This document shows, in pieces, positions 9,832 through 18,542 of a DNA stretch of 64,000 nt. The notes below the pieces were generated by a model. That model did no database searches. It was not told where the DNA came from and worked only from the letters and a program-made list of their open reading frames with translations. Source of the stretch: Saccharomycopsis crataegensis. Taxonomy: Eukaryota > Ascomycota > Saccharomycetes > Ascoideales > Saccharomycopsidaceae. A program made the translations under genes and the position numbers. Each line of letters begins with the position of its first letter. Within the stretch, counting starts at the first letter, position 1. The stretch lies in the NCBI RefSeq assembly GCF_037102585.1, contig NW_027043819.1, positions 1 through 64,000 of the forward strand, in the 5' to 3' direction.

Positions 9832-12183
9832 TTAAAATATATCACCATATTGTTGTTTTTGATTAAGTTGCCGGTTTTGATCTGCCTGCTGGGCTGCCAA
9901 TTCTTGTTGCTTCTGTTGCTGAGCCTCCAATTTCTGTTGCTTTTTCTGCTGTTGCAATAATTGCATCTGTCGCTGTTGCTCTCTTTCCTTGAGAAATTGT
10001 TGATACTGTGCCTTCGTTAATGGAGGTTGCTGTTGATTGGCAGTTTGAGAATATTGTTGGTGACCTTGGATTAAATTCACATTATTATTTACAACCCCGC
10101 TGTTAATTCGCTGCATTGACCGGGGTTGTCCGCCCATATTACGCTGCATCACTAATGGACCGTTTGGAGTCGATGATCCTACATTACCTGGCACCACGTT
10201 ACTTCCTCCAAGGCTTGGGTTATTATTTACCAATTGTTGTTGAAAGACTTTGGTAGTAATCATATTCTCCTTTTGATGTTTTTCCATTTGCTTTGCAAAA
10301 AGCTGGTTGACTAATTTCAAGTTTCCACTATCTCTAACAAGAATCTTACCAAGAGTAATATGCTTCTTGGATAGATTTGTTGGCGTCTTCTTGGATTTTT
10401 GCTTTTGCTTTATCGAACTATTGTTGACCACACTGGGGCCATTTCCGAACAATTCATTTTCATACTCATAAATTAGCAAATTATCTTTTCGTTGTTTTTT
10501 GACAGTATTGTTGCTAAATAAGCTATTATTATCATTTCCTCCATCATTTGGCAACAGATATAAATGCATCAACTCATTTCTCAAAGACTTGTTTGTCGCT
10601 GTATGCGTAGTATTAGAAGATATGTTTGACTGTATGCTTTGTAGCTGATTGAAGCTAGAAGAGTTTGAATGGCTGGTATTCCTTCTACTCCTAATATTGA
10701 CATTATTTTTATTTTCTGAACGAAACAAGCTTTCCGAATCGTTGTTCAACTTCTCTTCATATTTGGCGAAATTATAGATATCCTTGACACTTTTAATTAA
10801 GGGATTATAAAAATTTCGTAAATTATAATAGTCCAAATATAATTCATCATTTAACTTTCTGATATTAATATACCTATTATCAAAATCAATTGGCTCATCT
10901 CCATAAACGTTATTGATTGCTAATCCCAATCCTCCTCTAGTATTCAATTTAGCCCCACCATTTTTTGATGTGGTATTACCTTCTTCGAAAGCTGGCTTTT
11001 TCGCACCTTGAAGATTGAAAAAGCTATTGTCCAAGTCTGTTTCTGTATATTGCATAGAATATTTCCATTGTTTTGTAGATTTCGCATTGTTGCCTGGGTT
11101 ATGACTCGGAAATAGTTTATTGGAATTTCTGGCACCTACTTCTGGGGAAGAAAGAGTAGGGATAGCAGTACCATCATTATTGACAATTAAAGAAGACTCT
11201 CTCTGGAGCTTTAATTTCTTATCAAATCTAGAAGATAACAACCTCGGATTGGGAATATTAATCTGGTAACTCCTCTCAGTGAAATCTTCATCTTCAGGCC
11301 TTTCCTCTTCTTCGGCAGCAATACCCTCTTCCGCCCCTTCTGGCTTATGCTCTTCATCACTGCTTGTAGAGCTATCACTGTCACTGTTCTCACTTTCGTT
11401 ACCATCAACGTTATCTAAATGGCCTGCAGAGACACTATTAGTCAAATAGGTTAAAGTATCCTGCTCTTGGTCCGTCAAAAGTTCATTATTGTTTGCTGTC
11501 ATACCTTGCAATTCTTCTGCTTTATTTATTACACTTAAATCTTCACCAATTGCTTTGGAATTTCCTTGCGGGTTATTGATTTCAGATATTTGATGCGAAT
11601 GATTAAGATCATGATTGATATCCTCAGGTATCTCCTTTAAGTCCTTTTGAGAAACTGCCAACTTGGATAATTCTGGCACAATCATATCACCATGCTCAGA
11701 TGTTTCAGCTTCATCCTTGATGGAATCATCCTCAGAAGTCATTTTTTCTTTAGTATTTGCTTCTTCTATTCCATTATTCTCTTGCTTTCCTTTTTTTATT
11801 ACTTGTTCCTCTTCTTCTTTCCCATCCGTATCAGACTCATAATCTTCAAAATTATCAGGGCCATTATTGTCATCATCACTTTCAAAATCGTTATCTTTAG
11901 TTTGACTATTGTCGGAGTCACTATCATTATCTCTAGCAAATAGATCCAATTCTACTTTGTTCTTCTTTTTGACCATACTAGATGCATAACTCTTTGGATT
12001 ACTGTTACTCCTAATAGTGTACCCAGGATTAGACCTCACTTTGGTTAAGCCAGTCATTTTTAAATTGCCATTCAATCTAGTTTTGGAACCTTTGCTACGG
12101 ACGGGATGGTAGTTGATACTATCACTGCTTCGTGACTTGACCAAGGGAGATTTCTTCTTTTTGGTTCTTTCCAACTGAGGCAT
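9832..12183 (-). CDS. TCO89: TORC1 subunit Tco89-like protein
   Basis: Tco89 is a fungal-specific, largely disordered subunit of TOR complex 1 on the vacuolar membrane. The 783-residue product (S. cerevisiae 799) shares three short blocks with Tco89 as I remember it: MTGLTKVRSNPG near residue 43 (MTALTRVKSNQG in yeast), KKLKLQRESSLI near 325 (RKLWLQRENSIM), and LDYYNLRNFYNPLIKSV near 465 (SNVKRFYNPLDEAL). Between them lie long acidic and serine/asparagine-rich stretches. The C-terminus is a glutamine-rich tail of about 100 residues, mostly QQ and KQ runs, which is more pronounced than I expect for the family. Support from synteny: S. cerevisiae TCO89 is adjacent to CTI6, and CTI6 lies two genes away here. 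It is divergent from FZO1 across a 284-bp promoter. The ATG at 12183 is the first in frame. Confidence 0.75.
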   Translation of the reverse strand: MPQLERTKKKKSPLVKSRSSDSINYHPVRSKGSKTRLNGNLKMTGLTKVRSNPGYTIRSNSNPKSYASSMVKKKNKVELDLFARDNDSDSDNSQTKDNDFESDDDNNGPDNFEDYESDTDGKEEEEQVIKKGKQENNGIEEANTKEKMTSEDDSIKDEAETSEHGDMIVPELSKLAVSQKDLKEIPEDINHDLNHSHQISEINNPQGNSKAIGEDLSVINKAEELQGMTANNNELLTDQEQDTLTYLTNSVSAGHLDNVDGNESENSDSDSSTSSDEEHKPEGAEEGIAAEEEERPEDEDFTERSYQINIPNPRLLSSRFDKKLKLQRESSLIVNNDGTAIPTLSSPEVGARNSNKLFPSHNPGNNAKSTKQWKYSMQYTETDLDNSFFNLQGAKKPAFEEGNTTSKNGGAKLNTRGGLGLAINNVYGDEPIDFDNRYINIRKLNDELYLDYYNLRNFYNPLIKSVKDIYNFAKYEEKLNNDSESLFRSENKNNVNIRSRRNTSHSNSSSFNQLQSIQSNISSNTTHTATNKSLRNELMHLYLLPNDGGNDNNSLFSNNTVKKQRKDNLLIYEYENELFGNGPSVVNNSSIKQKQKSKKTPTNLSKKHITLGKILVRDSGNLKLVNQLFAKQMEKHQKENMITTKVFQQQLVNNNPSLGGSNVVPGNVGSSTPNGPLVMQRNMGGQPRSMQRINSGVVNNNVNLIQGHQQYSQTANQQQPPLTKAQYQQFLKEREQQRQMQLLQQQKKQQKLEAQQQKQQELAAQQADQNRQLNQKQQYGDIF

Positions 12184-12327
12184 TGTGATACTGGGATATA
12201 GATAAAAAACACTCTCGTCCTCTTTATGTTCTTCTCTTCATCGACGTCTCCCCATGTAATTAATAATAAGAGGCAAAAAAAAAAGACCAATCATGTTACG
12301 CAGCCCAGACGAGATCATCACAAAAAC

Positions 12328-12329
<2 letters not shown>

Positions 12330-12361
<32 letters not shown>
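12330..12361. promoter_or_regulatory. Poly(dT) 32-mer in the TCO89-FZO1 divergent promoter
   Basis: An uninterrupted run of 32 T on the + strand lies in the middle of the 284-bp shared promoter, about 107 bp from the FZO1 start and 147 bp from the TCO89 start. Long poly(dA:dT) tracts stiffen DNA and exclude nucleosomes in yeast promoters. Its length may vary between isolates or be mis-assembled. Confidence 0.7.
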
Positions 12362-12467
12362 CTCTGTTTGCCTCTTTTGGAGGTATTATCATTATTGCAA
12401 AGATTCACATTACTCTACAAGATAGCCACTGTATTTTTACGGTAATATATTTAATATCGAACTCAGC

Positions 12468-15110
12468 ATGTCCACTCCGCAAAGGCACTCAAAGGGTAAA
12501 GAGAAAGTGGATGAATACACGGACGATGAAGCAATAACATTGATTAATGGTGAAGCATCCAAGGAAGCCACTATATTGGACACATTTTCTGAAAATAGTG
12601 GTACTTTATTGAATAACGAATCCCCTAGTCGCGTGGTTTATAATGAGGGGAGCTTTGGAGGCGACTCTCACGACTTGCCAAACTCAAATCAAAATACTAA
12701 TTTCAACGAATTAATGGAGGCCCAAATGTCTCAATTGCAATACAACAACAATCGGTTAGCTTTGGATAGAGTTATTAGCACAACGATTCAATTATTAATG
12801 GACTTACTGAATGAAAATAGTGCAAGAAGTATATTTTATCCTTTATCTGGAAACTTGGGCGATGACCAATTAAAGGATGCGAAGTCCATTAGAGCTCTCA
12901 TGAGAAAATCAACTTTGGAAAACTTGAAAGGGAATGAAAACCAAGGTGATCGGGATATTCAGCGTGATAAATCAGAAAGTAATAATGGAGGCTTATCATC
13001 CGCTGCATCATTTAATGTGTTGAACTTAGATATTAAGATGATTGGTGACAGTGGCAATCTAGTATCAAATTTGGACCAGGCTGCAATTTCCAAATTATTA
13101 GATGAAAAAATCCAATCTAATGTCAAGCATTTGTTCGCTATCAGAAAAAGAATCGATGATACTTCTTCCAAGGTGTTTGTCACCGGAGACTTGAACTCAG
13201 GAAAATCCACATTCTGCAACGCTTTACTTAGAAAAAAATTATTACCTGAAGATCAACAACCTTGCACAAGTGTGTTTTCGGAGGTTATTGACTCTCGCGA
13301 AAATGATGGTCTTGAGGAAGTCCATGCTGTTCCAATTGGATCGGAGTATAATAGAAAGGACGAATCAACTTTTGAAGTTTTCCAGTTGTCAGATTTGGAA
13401 TATCTTGTTGGTGATTATGATAAATATGCTATTTTGAAGGTCTACGTCAATGATAAACGACCTCTTAATAGGTCGCTATTGAGAAATGGTGTTATAGATA
13501 TTAAATTAATTGATGCTCCGGGCCTAAATATGGACTCTTATCAGACGACTGAAGTGTTTTCAAGGCAAGAAGAAATAGATTTGGTAGTTTTTGTGGTTAG
13601 TGCGGAGAACCATTTTACTTTGTCCGCCAGGGAATTCATAACTGCTGCTGCAAAGGAAAAGCAATTTATCTTTATCGTGGTTAATAAGTTTGATTCCATC
13701 AAAAACAAAGACCGCTGCATGAAGCGAATCTTGAGCCAGGTCCAATCTCTAAGCCCAGAAACACACAAAGACGCAAGAGATTTTGTACATTTTGTCTCCT
13801 CATCTAGTGCTCTTGGTGGTGATGGCCCTGGGGATGACAGCGGTGGTAATGATAATAATGGGGTTGATGATCTGGCTAACCCACATCATGATGATCCAGA
13901 CTTTGATCACTTAGAGTCCTCTCTTAGAAAATTTGTGTTAGAAAAGAGAGCTTTATCCAAATTAGCACCGGCTAAAAACTTTCTCATCAAGATTTTGTCT
14001 GATCTTGAAGGTTTATCTGTGTACAATGAAGACCTTTATGCTGCTGATAAACTAAAAATTAAAGAACAATTGGATCAGTTGATTCCATTTTATAACACAC
14101 AGCTTTCCGAGAATGACAAGATTAATAAGGATGTTACTGCAATGATAGAAGCTATCAATGATGACGTGTATCAATTCTGCAAAAAAAGAATAGGCGGAAC
14201 AGTATCTAAATTGAATGAGCAGTTAGCCGACAACGTTGCTTTGATGAATAGTGATATTTATAAATATGCTAACCAAATCCAGACGGTTATGATTAATGAG
14301 ATTCTTAAAAGTATCGAAGTTGCTGAATCTTATGCCAAAAAGAAGACCATTGAAGGAGTCAATAAAATGAAGCTTGTTGGTCAGGAGGCTTTGCATGACG
14401 AAAGTTTCTTAAAGGATAAAGTATTCAGAGAGGATTTTATGTTTCAACGTAAAAGACACCATATCATCAAAAATATTAATCGAGAGGTTTCTCTCCTTGA
14501 TTTTATTGATCCTTCTTTTGATGGCCTATTAAGCACATTCGGTATCAGAACCCCATCTTTCAGTGGTTTTTCTTTACTTGGAAGGAATTTACTGCTGCCT
14601 TCAAAAGATTTGTTTAACTGGAAGAATTCTTTACCTTTATTGTTTCTTGGCTCATCTACTAAATTCTTGGTCACTAAAAATCTCTTAATGGGAATTACCC
14701 AATACCCAACAGTGTTCAAGGTTCTCACATCAAGGATTTTTGTTAGGCTTTCATTGGCAAGTGCTGTTGCATTGGGGGTTTACTATTTAGTGACTGATAT
14801 GCCAAATGCGTTCAGAAGAAAATACTCAAAGAAATTGCAAATTCAACTCAATGATCTTGATTATGTTAACAATAATTCTATGAGAATTTCCAAAGAATGT
14901 CATTTGGTTTTGCAGTACCCTGCTAAGGAAATTTCCCGAAAGTTTGATAACTTGATAACTGAAAATTTTAATAAAAAGCAAAGGCTTTTGGGAGAGTTGA
15001 AAGGTATGGATATTAGTATCGGATTTTATAAAACTTTTTCCAACAGATGTAAAGACCAAAAGAAGTTGGTTGAGTCCTTTGACTTGGAATCGATCTATCA
15101 TGTTGATTGA
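12468..15110 (+). CDS. FZO1: Mitofusin, dynamin-related GTPase of mitochondrial outer-membrane fusion
   Basis: Fzo1 tethers and fuses mitochondrial outer membranes by GTP-driven dimerisation. The 880-residue product (S. cerevisiae 855) carries GDLNSGKST (G1/P-loop, about 239-247), a DAPG G3 motif (about 349-352) and NKFD (G4, about 406-409). A fungal N-terminal extension precedes the GTPase domain. A hydrophobic region near 715-790 holds two closely spaced membrane segments, as in Fzo1, and a coiled C-terminal heptad region follows. A glycine/aspartate/asparagine-rich insert (about 447-470) follows the G4 region. It is divergent from TCO89, and CTI6 follows on the same strand after 765 bp. 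The ATG at 12468 is chosen because it is first in frame and leaves a normal 5' leader. Confidence 0.95.
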   Translation: MSTPQRHSKGKEKVDEYTDDEAITLINGEASKEATILDTFSENSGTLLNNESPSRVVYNEGSFGGDSHDLPNSNQNTNFNELMEAQMSQLQYNNNRLALDRVISTTIQLLMDLLNENSARSIFYPLSGNLGDDQLKDAKSIRALMRKSTLENLKGNENQGDRDIQRDKSESNNGGLSSAASFNVLNLDIKMIGDSGNLVSNLDQAAISKLLDEKIQSNVKHLFAIRKRIDDTSSKVFVTGDLNSGKSTFCNALLRKKLLPEDQQPCTSVFSEVIDSRENDGLEEVHAVPIGSEYNRKDESTFEVFQLSDLEYLVGDYDKYAILKVYVNDKRPLNRSLLRNGVIDIKLIDAPGLNMDSYQTTEVFSRQEEIDLVVFVVSAENHFTLSAREFITAAAKEKQFIFIVVNKFDSIKNKDRCMKRILSQVQSLSPETHKDARDFVHFVSSSSALGGDGPGDDSGGNDNNGVDDLANPHHDDPDFDHLESSLRKFVLEKRALSKLAPAKNFLIKILSDLEGLSVYNEDLYAADKLKIKEQLDQLIPFYNTQLSENDKINKDVTAMIEAINDDVYQFCKKRIGGTVSKLNEQLADNVALMNSDIYKYANQIQTVMINEILKSIEVAESYAKKKTIEGVNKMKLVGQEALHDESFLKDKVFREDFMFQRKRHHIIKNINREVSLLDFIDPSFDGLLSTFGIRTPSFSGFSLLGRNLLLPSKDLFNWKNSLPLLFLGSSTKFLVTKNLLMGITQYPTVFKVLTSRIFVRLSLASAVALGVYYLVTDMPNAFRRKYSKKLQIQLNDLDYVNNNSMRISKECHLVLQYPAKEISRKFDNLITENFNKKQRLLGELKGMDISIGFYKTFSNRCKDQKKLVESFDLESIYHVD

Positions 15111-15875
15111 TTATTTTGCGTTGCGACTTGAATTATGATGTTATGAATTGGCTGATAAACACTGCCTTAAATTGCTGCTTGGGCTGTTTTTTTTTTTTTT
15201 TTTTTCCCTGTATGTTTAATAAGTAGATCCATTTTCACTTTTTTTTTTTTTTTTCCTGTACCCTGTGCAGTTTTTAAATAATACTACTGTATAGTTTCCT
15301 TAGTGTGTCATCTATCTGTACTATCGTACATAGTACGATGATAGTCACCCTATTTTCATCTTATTTTGTTGTCCTTTTTTTTTATTGTTAATAATTCTTA
15401 ACCCATTATTATGTTAACTCATAAAAATCAATTAATTATTCTCCCATTTTATTTATACTAAATAATAACACACCTTAATGTATTTATCCCATGCATAAGT
15501 CAGTGTTATAGCAAGTTGTTATATCCAGAACCATTCGTTGAGTTGTGAGTTCATCAAATAGCTAGAGACAAATTACTGTGATAGCTATTTGAATCTCTTA
15601 CTGCTATAGCTAATACGAGATCAGCGAAGATAAGTATTATTATAGGATAAGGAATAACTCTCCATCCTTATTGGTATTATTCACCCTTACACGTGACTAC
15701 CGAACAAAATACCCGCTACCAGTAGAAATCACAGTAATGGTTCCCACGTGTCATATCGATCAAATTTACATTTTGCCTAAATTTCTGTATTTTCACTCCT
15801 GTGTCACTCCTGTGAAAGCAAAACACAACTACCATAAGTTATAGGAGAAAATAAGTGGTTATCCATCCAGATATA
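15111..15875. other. FZO1-CTI6 intergenic region with inverted repeats and E-boxes
   Basis: The left third has T-rich terminator-like runs. Two inverted repeats lie within it: ATCGTAC-ATA-GTACGAT (15323-15339), and an 11-bp perfect stem, TCAAATAGCTA paired with TAGCTATTTGA, around a 17-nt loop (15554-15592). Two CACGTG words (15690-15695 and 15745-15750) precede the CTI6 start by 180 and 125 bp. No ORF or known RNA gene is recognised. Confidence 0.5.
15690..15750. promoter_or_regulatory. Two CACGTG elements upstream of CTI6
   Basis: CACGTG at 15690-15695 reads CACGTGAC, which is GTCACGTG on the other strand and matches the Cbf1 consensus. A second CACGTG is at 15745-15750. bHLH factors (Cbf1, Pho4) bind this hexamer in yeasts. 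Which one acts here cannot be told from sequence. Confidence 0.5.
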
Positions 15876-17360
15876 ATGGTCAGCAGCAGAAGGTCAGCTC
15901 GAAAGTCTCGTTCGACAGGATATTCAGGTTACAATGATCCTTATGAAGAGGATTATGGTAGGCTTTCAAGATCGTCGCGACGTAGCGCGAGAACTGACGA
16001 GGAACAAGAACCATTCGAAGAGGAAGAATTTGATGAGAATGACTCAAGTAATGGAGAAGTGACCCGTTGTATTTGTGGAAACCAGGAACTTCGACTTGAT
16101 CCAAACGATAAATATTATAATGATGAGCAAGTATTGGGGTTGTTTATTCAGTGCGATAAGTGCAATGTATGGCAGCATGGTTACTGTGTTTCTATTTATG
16201 AAGATAAACAAGTTCCCGAAAAGTATTGGTGTGAGCGGTGTCGCCCAGACTTGCATACTATTGCGGTGGGTAGCAATGGGACATTTTCAAGGTATATTCC
16301 TGTTCAACCCAAAAAGCTGAATAGTACTGCCACTGGCAACAATAATGGAGTCACCAAGAAGAAACCCCGTCCGGTTAGAGCCACCAGAGCTAGTGGGGCC
16401 GAAAATTTGGAGCTTGATTTGAAGCTGCCAACGAGCAAGCATGGAAGAACCACTATGAACTCGAATGATGGATTATTGGCGAAGGTTTTACGGGAATCGG
16501 CTAAAGAATTTAAAACTAAAGGCACAGGCTCTGATGATAGTGCAGGGGAGGAAATCGAAGGGGAGTTACAAGGGGGGGCAGATGGTCTAGAAAAAGAACA
16601 TAGAACGAAAAAGTCTAGGAAAGGCAGTCCTGATAATCTAAACGAAATGCCGGTGAAGCTGGAGATTGCTGATGAAGTTGATGAAAAAAAGAAGCTTGAT
16701 GAATTTGAGGAGCCAAATGACAACAATGAAGACACAAATTTTCACTCTCCTAGAAAAAACGACCAAGAGCCACATTCACTGAAAAGAAGATCGGATGATC
16801 AAACAGATGATCATGGCGCTTCCAGAGGTACAACTCATAATCCAACCGCTCTAAAACCACCAAGAAAGAAAAAAGCTAAGTCATCATCAACATCCCAAAG
16901 CTTCTCGTCAACGCAGAGAAGGTCAACGAAAGGCGCAAATAAGGATAGTACTATTAATGGTGGAACTAATGGATCAAACTCGATATTGTTGAATTCCGAT
17001 AAGCCTATTGAACCAAGAATACCACCACCGAAAATATCCTTACATGAGATGAGAAAAAGAATCACAGCAATTTCTGAGTTTATCTATTATGTTTCTGTTG
17101 ATTTGACTGAAGAGGAGAAATCGTATCAGAAACTACTAGATACCTTTCAGCAGAAAGCCTTTGGCAGCTCTACATCTAATAGTGCCAACACCAGCCTCAA
17201 TACGTCTTTAGATGAGGATGATTCCCAAGAAGAGGAAAAATTTATCAAGAACTTTCAGGCGCTATTTGAGAGTAATCAAAATGGGTCGTTAGAGATGATC
17301 GAACAATTGCGAAATAAGATCGGAGAATGGGAGGAAAATTTTGGATCATATGAGGCTTAG
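15876..17360 (+). CDS. CTI6: PHD-finger protein Cti6-like, Rpd3L histone deacetylase subunit
   Basis: Cti6 is the H3K4me-reading PHD subunit of the Rpd3L deacetylase complex and also bridges Cyc8-Tup1 to SAGA. The 494-residue product (S. cerevisiae 506) has one PHD finger at about residues 66-125: CIC(G)...[12 protein letters not shown]...YWCERC, with the Cys4-His-Cys3 ligands intact and the aromatic pair WQHGYC. The rest is charged and disordered, with basic clusters (KKKAKSSS) and a C-terminal helical segment ([19 protein letters not shown]) likely used for complex assembly. The first true ATG is at 15876, preceded by an in-frame GTG only. The S. cerevisiae neighbour TCO89 is nearby. Confidence 0.85.
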   Translation: MVSSRRSARKSRSTGYSGYNDPYEEDYGRLSRSSRRSARTDEEQEPFEEEEFDENDSSNGEVTRCICGNQELRLDPNDKYYNDEQVLGLFIQCDKCNVWQHGYCVSIYEDKQVPEKYWCERCRPDLHTIAVGSNGTFSRYIPVQPKKLNSTATGNNNGVTKKKPRPVRATRASGAENLELDLKLPTSKHGRTTMNSNDGLLAKVLRESAKEFKTKGTGSDDSAGEEIEGELQGGADGLEKEHRTKKSRKGSPDNLNEMPVKLEIADEVDEKKKLDEFEEPNDNNEDTNFHSPRKNDQEPHSLKRRSDDQTDDHGASRGTTHNPTALKPPRKKKAKSSSTSQSFSSTQRRSTKGANKDSTINGGTNGSNSILLNSDKPIEPRIPPPKISLHEMRKRITAISEFIYYVSVDLTEEEKSYQKLLDTFQQKAFGSSTSNSANTSLNTSLDEDDSQEEEKFIKNFQALFESNQNGSLEMIEQLRNKIGEWEENFGSYEA

Positions 17361-17532
17361 TATACTTTATCTTCACTATATTATTAATGCTATTTTATAT
17401 ATACAAATATAAATGTGTAATGGAAAAAAACAAAAACTACACGTTAATTAATTAATAGAAACATTCAATGATTAAAGTTAAAAAATACAATCAATATACA
17501 TGCAAACAGGCAAACACTCAATTTAAATAAAA

Positions 17533-18372
17533 TCATTTAGTGTCATCGTTCTTGTTAATACCTCTTGAAGAACCTCCTCTCTTACCACCTCTACCACTGC
17601 CTCTACCTCTACCTCTGCCTCTACCCCTGTTGGCATTCTTGAATTTCTTTTCGACACCTTTAAAGTTGGTGAAAGCACCCTTGCTCATGATGACCAATTC
17701 ATGGCCTTCAAAGCTTGGTTTTGGTTCCATGTTCAACACTTTGTCAGCTTCTTCTTTGGTTGAGAATTCAACAAAAACATCACCCTTGAACTTTCTGTCA
17801 ATATCTTTTCTCAATCTAACTTGTTTCGTTTGACCCAAGGTGTTGAAGAAACCTTCAAGAGCATATTGCCAGTCCTTTTCTTCAACTGGGAACCCTTTGA
17901 CATAAATGGATCTTTGAAAGGCATCGCGCTGTTCATCTTCATTTGGAGGAACAATTGGGACCTTACGTCTAACCAGCTCACCATTTTCGCTAACTACCAA
18001 GAAATCTGACTTCTGGATGGCATTAACAACTTTTTCAAGTGGTCTATATTTCTTCATTCTGTTGAACAAGGCGATGGTTTCAATTGGTACAAAACCTTCA
18101 TCATTGGACTGGACAGTACGCCACAAGAACTTGTCCTTTGGGAGATTGGCATCAGAAAAGTAGAATTCAACTTGTTTAAGGATCTCTTTCTCCTCTTGTT
18201 CGGGACTAACTGGTTCCTCTGTTTTGTCTTCTTCTGTTTGTTTGTCTTCTTGTTCAGTTGTCGTTGGTGCTGATTCCACTTCCTTATTTACATTTTCCAC
18301 TTTAGTCTCTTCAGCAGCAACTACTGGGAGTTCCTGTGGTTTGTTGACTTCTTCTGGTTTAATGTCACTCAT
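17533..18372 (-). CDS. LHP1: La protein (LARP3), RNA polymerase III transcript chaperone
   Basis: La binds the UUU-OH 3' ends of new tRNA, U6 and other Pol III transcripts, protects them and aids folding in the nucleus. The 279-residue product (S. cerevisiae Lhp1, 275) has an acidic N-terminus, a La motif (KQVEFYFSDANLPKDKFL, about residues 62-145, with the family's FYFSDANL signature), then an RRM (YVKGFPV...GDVFVEF, about 155-235). It ends in a basic RGRGRGRG/RGGKRGG tail. The ATG at 18372 gives MSDIKPEEV; the upstream in-frame sequence is poly-phenylalanine from the homopolymer and is not credible. It is divergent from VPS70 copy A over 170 bp. Confidence 0.93.
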   Translation of the reverse strand: MSDIKPEEVNKPQELPVVAAEETKVENVNKEVESAPTTTEQEDKQTEEDKTEEPVSPEQEEKEILKQVEFYFSDANLPKDKFLWRTVQSNDEGFVPIETIALFNRMKKYRPLEKVVNAIQKSDFLVVSENGELVRRKVPIVPPNEDEQRDAFQRSIYVKGFPVEEKDWQYALEGFFNTLGQTKQVRLRKDIDRKFKGDVFVEFSTKEEADKVLNMEPKPSFEGHELVIMSKGAFTNFKGVEKKFKNANRGRGRGRGRGSGRGGKRGGSSRGINKNDDTK

Positions 18373-18431
18373 CTTCTGCTTATTTTGGTGAATATGTTCT
18401 TCTACTGCTGAATATTTTGTCAACGATGAGG

Positions 18432-18441
18432 AAAAAAAAAA

Positions 18442-18476
<35 letters not shown>
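18432..18476. promoter_or_regulatory. Poly(dA:dT) tract A10-T6-A29 in the LHP1-VPS70 promoter
   Basis: Ten A, six T and then 29 A in a row occupy a quarter of the 170-bp divergent promoter. This is the usual nucleosome-excluding element of bidirectional yeast promoters. Its length is prone to slippage. Confidence 0.65.
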
Positions 18477-18478
<2 letters not shown>

Positions 18479-18542
18479 AAGAGCACATACTTTTCCTCCC
18501 CCAGCTTTTAATTGAGCCACCCCGGTATCAAACCAAGGCAAT

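Noticed and set aside
17540-17833. Frame with PLPLPLPLPL runs opposite LHP1
   Set aside because: Antisense translation of the Arg-Gly tail of the La protein.
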